Shown: one piece after another, positions 16,228 through 24,427 of the stretch
How positions within the stretch are numbered: the stretch's first letter is position 1
How the letters are laid out: every line of letters starts with the position of its first letter
NCBI RefSeq assembly: GCF_900182605.1
Contig: NZ_FXTB01000006.1
Coordinates: 62,001 to 126,000, forward strand
Source: Saccharicrinis carchari
Lineage (GTDB): Bacteria; Bacteroidota; Bacteroidia; Bacteroidales; Marinilabiliaceae
Reading direction: 5' to 3'
Length of the DNA stretch: 64,000 nt
Position numbers and translations under genes: made by a program
Notes under the pieces: model-generated
What the model was told of the DNA's origin: nothing
The model's database searches: none
Seen by the model: only the letters and a program-made list of their open reading frames with translations

Positions 16228-17787
16228 TTAAAAACGATAGCTTACCCCGGTATAAATTCCAATTGAATAAGGTTTATAACTACTTCCGGGACTATCACTT
16301 ACCGAATTCATAAAATACCTTAGCCTGGGCTCCAGGTTAAAATCGAGCGATTTAAATATGGGGGTACGCAACCCCATACCAAATATGGCACTATAACTTA
16401 TTTCGTTGATACCCTGCGTTTCTCCGATCCTATCTTTTGAGCTGTTTTCTACCCGGTAGGCATTGTTATCAATCAAAAAATTGGCACTCATTCCGCCCGA
16501 CACCGACAGCCCCACTAAATTATCGATCAGATTGTAACGCAAAAGTAAAGGCACCTCAATGTAATCCAACTCTTGCTGTACTGTTATGGCGTCCACTTGA
16601 TTTGGTGAATAGCCAAGGTTGTCCGAATTTAAACGGAAAGCTCCATTAGTGATAGCTACTTCTTTTACTAATTCCTTTTGAGATGAAGGATCTAAGGCAA
16701 TATTGCCCAAGGAGTTTTGCAGATTGGGTTTTTTGCTTTGGACACCCGCATCCGATCCGGCAGATAAAAACATTTTGTCCGGGTGACCAATCAGCGGGTT
16801 GCTAAACTTTTGTCCCACCTGCGAATAATACACCCCGGTTTCTATTTCCCATCTTTTCCGTGTTTTTACATTCAGGTTTATCCCTCCCGTGTACGACACG
16901 ATACCGTCTTCGTTGACAGCAGACCTGCCGGAAGCACCAGACGATCCTGTTTCACGATACGAATAGCTGGGCGAAAACTGACCTCCCAAGGCAAACTGCA
17001 AAGCCCTTTTCTCTGTTTCAGGAGAAGATATTTGCTTATCGAAAGCCTGCATTAAACTATTGATGGTACCAGCTTTTAATGCAGCCTTATTTTTATCCTT
17101 AAAAATCCGATTGGCATCAACCCCCTTGTAATCGGCCAGTCTAAAATCTGCATGTTCGTCTATTTTTTGAAGCACTGGGGTATTGCTGTTTTCAATTTCA
17201 TACCCCGTACCCCTCCTATTTGTATAAACGGAGTTGTTATCTACTGCCGCATACTGCTGACTATCTGAAGCATTACCTCCCTCCCCTGCAACTATGTTCT
17301 CTTCGGCAGTCAATATTTTTGCGCTAGTTACTGAGGCTAATGCACTTGCAGGATTGGCCTGTACCACATTGTCAAACCGGGACTTATCGACAATTTCGTA
17401 CGGCTTGCTTTCGTTTAGCCCGGTTTGGGTTTGTCCGTTGCGCATAGCATCATTAGCCATATCCGCTTTACTGTTGCCAGCCCCCTTATATTTATATGCT
17501 CCCTTATTTTCATCCTCCGATAAGTGCTCAAGCGAACCTACCTGTTGCAAATCAGCATCGGCTATTGCGTTACTTTTGTTTATGTTATGCCAAAACAGGC
17601 CTCCCAAAAACACAAGTCCAATCACAGCGGCGGCAGCCAGACTCCGCCATATAATCAGTGCTTTCTTAGTTCCCTTGGCTCCTTGCATTCCCTCACCTAT
17701 TGCCTCCCATACAAAAGCAGGAGGCGTTTCGGAATAGTTGGCCAGGCCTTCGGAAAAAATACGGTCTATATTATTGTTTTTTTTCAT
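16228..17787 (-). CDS. Membrane protein with N-terminal TM segment and C-terminal outer-membrane beta-barrel-like domain, sigma-factor partner
   Basis: 519 residues. The N terminus (IDRIFSEGLANYSETPPAFVWEAI) resembles the cytoplasmic stub of Bacteroidota proteins encoded after ECF sigma factors. One TM helix follows (~43-66, LIIWRSLAAAAVIGLVFLGG). Then comes a long polar linker and, from ~265, a porin-like beta-barrel (PorT/OmpA-type): FALGGQFSPSYSYRE, GGINLNVKTRKRWEIETGVYYS, LDYIEVPLLLRYNL, SIGIYTGVSYRF ending in Phe. Having an inner-membrane helix and an outer-membrane barrel in one chain is topologically odd. It lies 179 bp after the ECF sigma gene. It may tether or sense for that sigma factor; anti-sigma activity is inferred from position. 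Confidence 0.78.
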   Translation of the reverse strand: MKKNNNIDRIFSEGLANYSETPPAFVWEAIGEGMQGAKGTKKALIIWRSLAAAAVIGLVFLGGLFWHNINKSNAIADADLQQVGSLEHLSEDENKGAYKYKGAGNSKADMANDAMRNGQTQTGLNESKPYEIVDKSRFDNVVQANPASALASVTSAKILTAEENIVAGEGGNASDSQQYAAVDNNSVYTNRRGTGYEIENSNTPVLQKIDEHADFRLADYKGVDANRIFKDKNKAALKAGTINSLMQAFDKQISSPETEKRALQFALGGQFSPSYSYRETGSSGASGRSAVNEDGIVSYTGGINLNVKTRKRWEIETGVYYSQVGQKFSNPLIGHPDKMFLSAGSDAGVQSKKPNLQNSLGNIALDPSSQKELVKEVAITNGAFRLNSDNLGYSPNQVDAITVQQELDYIEVPLLLRYNLIDNLVGLSVSGGMSANFLIDNNAYRVENSSKDRIGETQGINEISYSAIFGMGLRTPIFKSLDFNLEPRLRYFMNSVSDSPGSSYKPYSIGIYTGVSYRF

Positions 17788-17966
17788 CCGTAGATAATTA
17801 TATTTTTAAGATCGGATGCAGCTCCATGTTTGTTATTTTCATTGGTATTTGGTTTTTGTTGCCAACCGCTTCGTTAATTAAATAAGCAAAGTTTTTGCAT
17901 TCAGTACTGGTACATTTTCTACCGTATTAAAATTAACTATTTACTCCTTCCGTGCCGTTTTTTTCT

Positions 17967-18524
17967 TCAAGCTGTTTGCGTTTTGCTGTCTTTTTTCAAA
18001 GATAGCTTCTGTTTTAAAATCTTACGGGCACGCGACAAATTCGACTTTGAGGTGCCTACGGATATATCCAGCATTTCGGATATTTCCTGATGGGATAAAC
18101 CCTCGAGTGCATAAAGGTTAAATACCAGCTTATACTTTGGTGGCAACGACTCTATTATTTGGAGCAGCTCCCTGGAAGAATGTAGCGGAACGTCATCTGT
18201 ACTTTCTTCATCTTCTATCTGATAGGTTTCCATGGAATCGACCAGATATACCGGATTTTTTTTCCGGAAAGATTCTATAATCGTATTTACCATTATCCTT
18301 CGCATCCAACCTTCAAAAGAACCTTCGAACCTAAATTTATCGATGTTAGTAAAAATCTTGATAAAACCGTCCTGTAAATTATCCTCAGCATCCGTCCTAT
18401 CCTTACAATACTGCAAGCACACACCGAACAGCCAAGGCGAAAACTTCTGGTACAAAGTTTTTTGCGCTTTGGAATTATTCCTTTGGCATTGTTTTATAAT
18501 TTCGGTAAGGTTCTTCACGCTCAT
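17967..18524 (-). CDS. ECF sigma-70 factor
   Basis: 185 residues. Region 2 reads LYQKFSPWLFGVCLQYCKD, AEDNLQDGFIKIFTNIDKF and GSFEGWMRRIMVNTIIESF. Region 4 reads IESLPPKYKLVFNLYALEG, LSHQEISEMLDISVGTSKS and LSRARKILKQKL. It directs RNA polymerase to alternative promoters. No signal peptide or fused regulator. The TM/beta-barrel gene follows on the same strand, a common Bacteroidota pairing, so the two are probably one regulatory unit. Confidence 0.93.
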   Translation of the reverse strand: MSVKNLTEIIKQCQRNNSKAQKTLYQKFSPWLFGVCLQYCKDRTDAEDNLQDGFIKIFTNIDKFRFEGSFEGWMRRIMVNTIIESFRKKNPVYLVDSMETYQIEDEESTDDVPLHSSRELLQIIESLPPKYKLVFNLYALEGLSHQEISEMLDISVGTSKSNLSRARKILKQKLSLKKDSKTQTA

Positions 18525-18845
18525 TAAAATATCCTTGTTGTTTCAAAGTTAAACCTTTACCACTCCAACTCAAAACATAAACATAGGATAAAGTTTAAAA
18601 CAAGATGTAAGATTTATACTAAGGTTGCGTCCGTAACAAAAAAATATATTATAATTTTTTCGTGTACTGAACTGGAGCAAACGTTTTATATTGGCCGGGG
18701 ACAGATTTTTTTGGAATATTCAGAAGTTGTTCATACTAGTGTCTGTTACCATTTGTTTGCTTTATGCCGGAGTAAAGGTAAGCGATTTAGTGGTAAAGGA
18801 ATAGGCGTATTATAGCGCAATAGCTGCAAAAAAACACCAATTACT
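18525..18845. other. Gene-free spacer between divergent transcription units
   Basis: No supported gene. The stretch is AT-rich next to the sigma factor start and must hold its promoter, but no TAnnTTTG box is clear. Confidence 0.5.
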
Positions 18846-18888
18846 TGCAGGGGCGAATACTTACAACGTGTAAATATTCGCCCCTGCA
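18846..18888. repeat. REP-like hairpin element
   Basis: 14-bp perfect stem, TGCAGGGGCGAATA (18846-18859) and TATTCGCCCCTGCA (18875-18888), with an inner TTAC/GTAA pairing in the loop. Twenty bases after the pruA stop on that gene's strand, but without a T-run. GGGGCGAATA...TATTCGCCCC hairpins are known as dispersed repeats in several bacterial phyla; only one copy was seen here. Confidence 0.55.
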
Positions 18889-18908
18889 CAAAGCACTACT
18901 CTTTTATG

Positions 18909-20534
18909 TTATCCTAAAAAAGGATATTTGTAATCGTGTGCCGGAACAAAGGTTTCCTTGATAGTACGCGGGCTTACCCAACGCATCAAGTTAATAGCCG
19001 ATCCGGCCTTGTCGTTGGTACCCGAACCTCTGGCTCCACCAAAAGGTTGCTGACCCACTACTGCGCCCGTTGGCTTGTCGTTAATATAAAAATTACCTGC
19101 TGTATTTACCAACCTTTGGGTAGCTAATTCGGCGGCATACCTATCCTGCGAAAATATAGCTCCGGTAAGTGCATAAACAGAAGTACTGTCCAGTATATCC
19201 ATTGTTTCTTCAAACTTATTGTCCTCGTAAACATACAAGGTGAGTACAGGCCCAAACAGCTCCTCCTGCATGGTAATATATTTAGGATTTGTTGTTTGTA
19301 TGATGGTGGGTTCAATAAAATAACCTTCCGTCTTATCATAATTACCACCAAAAATAACCTGAGCCTCTTTGCTTGCTTTAGCCTCATCAATTGCAGCAGC
19401 AAGTTTATCGAAGGACGCCTCGTCGATGACTGCATTAACAAAATTGGAGAAATCTTCCGGGTCGCCAACCTTTATTTCTGACAACTGATTACCCACATAA
19501 GTTTTTATCTCGTCCCAACGACTTTGGGGAATGTAAACCCTCGAGGCAGCCGAGCACTTTTGCCCCTGGTATTCAAAACCTCCACGTACAATTGCTGTGG
19601 CTACCGCTTTGGCATCGCACGATTTATGCGCCAGGATGTAATCCTTACCACCCGTTTCGCCTACAATACGCGGATACGATTTATACTTTTCGATATTGGC
19701 GCCTATGGTTTTCCACATACTTTGGAATACACCGGTGGATCCTGTAAAATGAATACCGGCAAACTCAGGATGTCCAAAAACAACTTTTGCCATAACGGGA
19801 CCTGATGCGTAAACCAAATTGATAACTCCGGCAGGCACACCCGCCTCCATAAATACCTCCATCAAAACCTTTGCAGAGTAAACGGCCGATTTCGAAGGTT
19901 TCCAAACAACGGTGTTGCCCATCATGGCAGGTGCCGTTGGCAAGTTACCGGCAATGGCGGTGAAATTAAAGGGGGTAAGGGCAAATACAAAGCCTTCTAA
20001 GGGACGGTGCTCCACCCTATTCCATATGCCCGGCGACGACTCCGGTTGCTGGGCATATACATCGCACATATATTGCACATTAAAACGTAAAAAATCGGCC
20101 AGTTCGCAGGCCGAATCTATCTCGGCCTGGTAAGCATTTTTCGATTGCCCTAAAATAGTAGCTGCGTTCAGCTTTTGCCGGTACGGGCCTGCCACCAATT
20201 CGGCCGCTTTTAAAAATATAGATGCCCGATGTTCCCAGCTCAAGTCGGCCCATTTTTTCTTGGCGGTTAAAGCGGCATCAATAGCTTTGTAAACATGCGT
20301 TTCGTCGCCTTGGTGATAATACCCCAAACAATGCTTGGTATTATGCGGGGGATGCATCGAAATCTTATTCCCGGTTCTGATTTCCTGTCCGCCTATATAC
20401 ATGGGGATGTCCACTTCGTGCTGTTTAAAAGCCTTTAATTGTGCTTCCAGCTCTTTTCTTTCTTGCGATCCGGGTGCATAGCTCAATACCGTCTCATTTT
20501 TGGCTGTAGGTACTCTGAATATCCCTTTAGGCAT
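18909..20534 (-). CDS. pruA: L-glutamate gamma-semialdehyde dehydrogenase (P5C dehydrogenase)
   Basis: 541 residues, the monofunctional long form. Oxidises glutamate semialdehyde, formed from proline, to glutamate with NAD+. Seen: FVFALTPFNFTAIAGNL, NTVVWKPSKSA for cofactor binding, GIHFTGSTGVF, the catalytic Glu in VGETGGKD and the catalytic Cys in GQKCSAASR, and QQPFGGARGSG near the C terminus. No proline dehydrogenase gene lies next to it in this window. The gene is flanked by spacers and is probably monocistronic. Confidence 0.95.
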   Translation of the reverse strand: MPKGIFRVPTAKNETVLSYAPGSQERKELEAQLKAFKQHEVDIPMYIGGQEIRTGNKISMHPPHNTKHCLGYYHQGDETHVYKAIDAALTAKKKWADLSWEHRASIFLKAAELVAGPYRQKLNAATILGQSKNAYQAEIDSACELADFLRFNVQYMCDVYAQQPESSPGIWNRVEHRPLEGFVFALTPFNFTAIAGNLPTAPAMMGNTVVWKPSKSAVYSAKVLMEVFMEAGVPAGVINLVYASGPVMAKVVFGHPEFAGIHFTGSTGVFQSMWKTIGANIEKYKSYPRIVGETGGKDYILAHKSCDAKAVATAIVRGGFEYQGQKCSAASRVYIPQSRWDEIKTYVGNQLSEIKVGDPEDFSNFVNAVIDEASFDKLAAAIDEAKASKEAQVIFGGNYDKTEGYFIEPTIIQTTNPKYITMQEELFGPVLTLYVYEDNKFEETMDILDSTSVYALTGAIFSQDRYAAELATQRLVNTAGNFYINDKPTGAVVGQQPFGGARGSGTNDKAGSAINLMRWVSPRTIKETFVPAHDYKYPFLG

Positions 20535-20803
20535 AACTTTAAATTTTTATAGTAAAATAATTTTCATTTTTTAAGATGGCAGTATTACATCTGATTACTG
20601 CACTCTTACAAATTTACAAAAGAATACCTGCTTAATTTAATGAAATTAGTCATTGTTTACACTGGTCATGACATGATAAAAGTCAGCGTTTAGTGACATA
20701 AAAGGCTGAGCCAAAGAATCCTTTTATTTTTTTTCGTACCCTGAATGTGTAGTCCGGAGCATTTTTTTAACTTTAAAAACAAAAGTTTTTTAATTTATAA
20801 TCC

Positions 20804-23023
20804 ATGAGGTTATTTTTTAGCTATATTATTTATTTAACAACCTTTGTTGTGGTGCAGGCACAAGAAAAAGGTGACAAAAATATCCTATTACTTAACTCCT
20901 ATCACGTGGGATATCAATGGACGGATGATGTAACCCGAGGCGTTAGAGATGCCATTGTACCAAATAATAAAGCCGAGTTATTTGTAGAGTACCTTGACTC
21001 GAAACGCTTTGAAGGTGGAACGCATTTTTCGGAGCTGGTAAACCTGTACAAGAATGCCTACAGCAAAATAAATATTGATGGCATCATTTGCTCCGACAAC
21101 TACGCTTTTGAGTTTTATTTAAAGGAGGGCGACAATATTTGGGGCAAAAACATACCTGTTACGTTTTGTGGTGTCAATAACATCGACAATTATCAGTATA
21201 ACACACAAAGAATTAAGGGCATAAGGGAAGATATAGATGTAAAAAGAACTTTAGACCTCCTTTATTCTTTGCAGCCAAATACCGATTCGCTTATTGTTAT
21301 CACTGATAATACCTTATCCGGATTTTTTTTTCGGAGTCGTTTTGATGAAGAATTGAAGCAATACAATGCAAAAATCCCCTGCAAAATACTGGACGGAAGC
21401 GACTATAGGAAGATTAAGGATAAACTGAAACAATTATCACCTGAGAACAAAGCTATTATACTTTTGAGCTTATATTCTAAAATAGATGATGTCCCTGTCA
21501 GCATAAAAAATATAAGTTCGGAACTTTTTAAAGATATTGAAATCCCAATATATAGTTTTTGGGATTTTTTGTTAGATGATTTCATCACCGGAGGTAGTGT
21601 TATTTCAGGTTTCAGGCAAGGTTATAAGGCAGCAGAACTTCTAACAAATAGAATAGACAAACCACATCTGCACTTTCCCGATTTAATGGCCACTTCGTAT
21701 CATGCTACCTTTGATTACAACATTTTAAATAAATACCACCTTAACTCCGGCCAACTACCCAAACACACCACATTCATAAACAAACAAATACCATTTTACA
21801 TCCGTTACAATAAACAATTCGCCTTCTTTTTAGGTGCACTTATACTATTGCTTGTTATTATAATCGTTTTGATACGAAACATCGCAAAGCGGCAAAGCAT
21901 TGAACGGAAGCTTTTGGAGAGTGAGGAGCGTCTGGAACTAGCACTGAATGGAGCCAACGAGGGGATGTGGGACATACAGCTACCAACTCGTAAAATAGTG
22001 TACAGCAAAAATTATGCTTTATTGCTGGGGTACCAATCCACAAAGGACTTAGCCTTAGACTTCGACAATTGGCATAAACAGTTCAGAGCAGCGGATGTAC
22101 CAAAGATGGAGAAAGCCTTTTTACTCCACCTCAATGGCGATACTCCTGTATTAAAACTAGAGCTTCCCATGCGTATGCAAGATGGCTCCTTTCGCTATTT
22201 CTCTATTCAAGGTAAAGTAACAGAATATGACATAAATAATGCGCCCGTTCGCATCACCGGCATTACCAAGGATATATCGTCGCGAAAAGAGTTTGAAAGG
22301 CAGCTGAAAATAGCTAAAGAAAAAGCGGAGGAAAGCGATCGCTTAAAATCCTCTTTTTTGGCCAATATGAGCCATGAAATACGCACACCCATGAACGCTA
22401 TACTTGGTTTCTCAGATATATTGATAAACTACAACCTAAGTCCCTCAGAAATTAAAGATTATCTATCGCAGATTAAAAATAGTGGCGAGAATTTATTGAA
22501 CATTATTAACGACATCGTTGATTTTTCGAGAATCGAATCTGGGCAGCTTACCATCCGCAAGGAACGTTTTGACCTAAATAAACTACTTACAAACGTTATG
22601 TATGCAGGAAAAACATTAATTAAGACCCGCAAAAAAAACATTACGCTAAGTTTGGTCAACGCAACAGATCAAGGCGCCGTATTTATTAATTCTGACCCCT
22701 ACAGGCTTGAACAAATCCTGTTGAATTTAATATCCAATGCGGTAAAGTTTACAAACAAAGGAGGTATTGTTTTAAAATATCACCCCACTCACAATGGCTT
22801 ACTCACCTTTATTGTTTCGGATACCGGTCAGGGCATAACATCAGAAGACCAAAAAATTATTTTTGAACGCTTCAGGCAGGCCAACAACACACAAACCCTG
22901 CCCTCGGGAACCGGGCTTGGCTTGTCTATAACACGCAGTCTCGTTCACCTCCTGGGAGGATCCATATGGGTAGAGTCGGAACTCAAAAAAGGTTCAGTAT
23001 TTAGTTTTACTATTAGGGTCTAA
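20804..23023 (+). CDS. Hybrid periplasmic-binding-domain / PAS sensor histidine kinase
   Basis: 739 residues. Signal peptide ~1-19. Residues ~25-325 resemble the ABC_sub_bind family (KNILLLNSYHVGYQWTDDVT, IDGIICSDNYAFEF, IPVTFCGVNN). A TM helix lies at ~340-362, then a PAS/PAC region (~375-490, RLELALNGANEGMWD, ITGITKDISSRKEF), HisKA with the H-box FLANMSHEIRTPMNAILGF, and a complete HATPase (NLISNAVKFTNKGG, DTGQGI, GTGLGLSI). No receiver domain is fused and no response regulator lies nearby, so the partner is elsewhere. Ligand unknown. Confidence 0.92.
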   Translation: MRLFFSYIIYLTTFVVVQAQEKGDKNILLLNSYHVGYQWTDDVTRGVRDAIVPNNKAELFVEYLDSKRFEGGTHFSELVNLYKNAYSKINIDGIICSDNYAFEFYLKEGDNIWGKNIPVTFCGVNNIDNYQYNTQRIKGIREDIDVKRTLDLLYSLQPNTDSLIVITDNTLSGFFFRSRFDEELKQYNAKIPCKILDGSDYRKIKDKLKQLSPENKAIILLSLYSKIDDVPVSIKNISSELFKDIEIPIYSFWDFLLDDFITGGSVISGFRQGYKAAELLTNRIDKPHLHFPDLMATSYHATFDYNILNKYHLNSGQLPKHTTFINKQIPFYIRYNKQFAFFLGALILLLVIIIVLIRNIAKRQSIERKLLESEERLELALNGANEGMWDIQLPTRKIVYSKNYALLLGYQSTKDLALDFDNWHKQFRAADVPKMEKAFLLHLNGDTPVLKLELPMRMQDGSFRYFSIQGKVTEYDINNAPVRITGITKDISSRKEFERQLKIAKEKAEESDRLKSSFLANMSHEIRTPMNAILGFSDILINYNLSPSEIKDYLSQIKNSGENLLNIINDIVDFSRIESGQLTIRKERFDLNKLLTNVMYAGKTLIKTRKKNITLSLVNATDQGAVFINSDPYRLEQILLNLISNAVKFTNKGGIVLKYHPTHNGLLTFIVSDTGQGITSEDQKIIFERFRQANNTQTLPSGTGLGLSITRSLVHLLGGSIWVESELKKGSVFSFTIRV

Positions 23024-23039
23024 GTGATATCAAAACAAT

Positions 23040-23047
23040 TATATTTG
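23040..23047 (+). promoter_or_regulatory. Putative -7 element for rsmE
   Basis: TATATTTG fits TAnnTTTG, 23 nt before the rsmE ATG, in the 47-bp gap after the kinase gene. No good TTG upstream. rsmE may have its own promoter as well as read-through. Confidence 0.45.
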
Positions 23048-23070
23048 CTTATCAAAAAAACATTGTTAGG

Positions 23071-23775
23071 ATGCATCTTTTTTACGAGCCTCATTTTTTA
23101 AGTAACGGTTATTCTTTATCCCCGAACGAATCAAAACACTGTATTCGGGTATTACGGCATAAGCAAGGCGACATAGTGCGTGTGATGGATGGCAGAGGCT
23201 CTGTGTGTACAGCAAGTATCACTGAGGCCAATCCAAAAAAATGTGTTTTAAACATTATCGACACCCAAACTACGGAACCACGCAGCTATTCCATTCATAT
23301 GGCTGTAGCACCAACAAAAAATATCGAACGCTTTGAGTGGTTTCTGGAAAAGGCGACCGAGATAGGAATAGACAACATCACCCCCATTATCTGTGATCAC
23401 TCAGAAAGAAAGGTGATTAAACACGAAAGGTTAGAAAAAGTAATTGTAGCAGCCGCCAAACAATCGCTTAAAGCATATGTGCCTGTGCTTAATAAAGCTA
23501 CCCGATACAAAGATTTTATCGTATCCTTAACGGAATCTAACAATGGTTTTATTGCCCATTGCGAAGACAGCTCGAAAGAGTTATTAAAAACTGCCTACAC
23601 GCCAAATAGCAATGTTTTGATTTTAATTGGCCCTGAAGGCGACTTTACGAAGGACGAAATTAAACTAGCGCTGGAAAGGGGATGCCGTGCGATAAGCCTT
23701 GGAGAAGAACGTTTACGTACCGAAACTGCCGCATTGATAGCTTGCGCAACGGTAAATATCGTTAATATGATGTAA
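23071..23775 (+). CDS. rsmE: 16S rRNA (uracil1498-N3)-methyltransferase
   Basis: 234 residues, normal length. SPOUT-fold enzyme methylating U1498 of 16S rRNA. N-terminal PUA-like region (HCIRVLRHKQGDIVRVMDG), then SPOUT signatures KATEIGIDNITPIICDHSE, LIGPEGDFTKDEI and SLGEERLRTETAAL, which form the knotted SAM site. Probably transcribed with, or just after, the upstream kinase. Confidence 0.95.
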   Translation: MHLFYEPHFLSNGYSLSPNESKHCIRVLRHKQGDIVRVMDGRGSVCTASITEANPKKCVLNIIDTQTTEPRSYSIHMAVAPTKNIERFEWFLEKATEIGIDNITPIICDHSERKVIKHERLEKVIVAAAKQSLKAYVPVLNKATRYKDFIVSLTESNNGFIAHCEDSSKELLKTAYTPNSNVLILIGPEGDFTKDEIKLALERGCRAISLGEERLRTETAALIACATVNIVNMM

Positions 23776-23816
23776 ATAATACCATTAAATAATTGCGTTC
23801 ATCGCTGCTTTAGCCA

Positions 23817-24215
23817 CTATACATAGTCGGCTAAAGTCTGACGACCCAGAAAATCTTTGAATTCGCAGGCCAAGGCCGTTGCCAGGTCGCCCATAATACA
23901 CTTGTTAAAAGGACATTTTTCCTTGTTACTGGGACAGCCCTGCACCTCCACTGGTCCTTCTATCACCTCATACAACTCGAGTAGCGTTACATCCTTAGGT
24001 TCCTTTTTCATTACAAACCCTCCATTAGGGCCACGGTTAGAGGACACAAAATTTTCCTTAGCCAAACGTTGAAACACCTTTGCTACATGATGCCGAGAGC
24101 TATCGATGGTCTCGGATATTTGATTTACATTGAGCTTTTTATCCGACTTTGCAATTAAAACCATGCCATGCAAAGCTATGGAGGCGGCTTCGGATAAAGT
24201 GATAATCTTAGACAT
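23817..24215 (-). CDS. Rrf2 family transcriptional regulator with Fe-S ligands
   Basis: 132 residues from the ATG at 24213-24215; the frame runs back to a TTG at 24242 but the family starts with MSKIITLSEAASIALHGM. The winged helix is LNVNQISETIDSSRHHVAK with wing RGPNGGF. Three cysteines, GCPSNKEKCPFNKC (C-x6-C-x4-C), are placed as in [2Fe-2S]/[4Fe-4S] Rrf2 sensors such as NsrR and IscR, suggesting redox, NO or iron-sulfur sensing. A perfect palindrome lies 34 bp upstream, so autoregulation is likely. Convergent with rsmE. Confidence 0.9.
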   Translation of the reverse strand: MSKIITLSEAASIALHGMVLIAKSDKKLNVNQISETIDSSRHHVAKVFQRLAKENFVSSNRGPNGGFVMKKEPKDVTLLELYEVIEGPVEVQGCPSNKEKCPFNKCIMGDLATALACEFKDFLGRQTLADYV

Positions 24216-24248
24216 CAAAGATTTATTTAATTGAACACCCAAATACCA

Positions 24249-24270
24249 AATAGTCAGAAAAAAGACTATT
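24249..24270. promoter_or_regulatory. Palindromic operator candidate upstream of the Rrf2 gene
   Basis: 7-bp perfect inverted repeat AATAGTC (24249-24255) / GACTATT (24264-24270), 8-nt spacer, ending 34 bp before the Rrf2 ATG. Size and place fit an Rrf2 dimer site. Confidence 0.5.
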
Positions 24271-24361
24271 CAAGGTTGCTTTTTTGTATGCTTTATAAAA
24301 CGGAAACAATAGTATTTACAAATAAAACAAATACAATCGGTAAAAAAAATTAGTTTAGCTT

Positions 24362-24415
24362 AAATACATATAAAAAAACCCGCACTTGCAAGTGCGGGTT
24401 TTTTTATATGTATTT
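24362..24415. terminator. Perfect 54-nt palindromic terminator of pfp
   Basis: Self-complementary over 27 bp per arm, centred at 24388/24389: a GC core ACCCGCACTTGC flanked by A7/T7 and ATACATAT arms. On the minus strand it follows the PPi-phosphofructokinase stop by 12 nt, giving a textbook hairpin plus T-run; it works equally on the plus strand. Confidence 0.9.
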
Positions 24416-24427
24416 CTACGGGAAAAA

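Noticed and set aside
17294-17737. 147-codon plus-strand frame opposite the beta-barrel gene
   Set aside because: Antisense of a low-complexity linker; Ser/Ala/Leu-rich without a recognisable domain.
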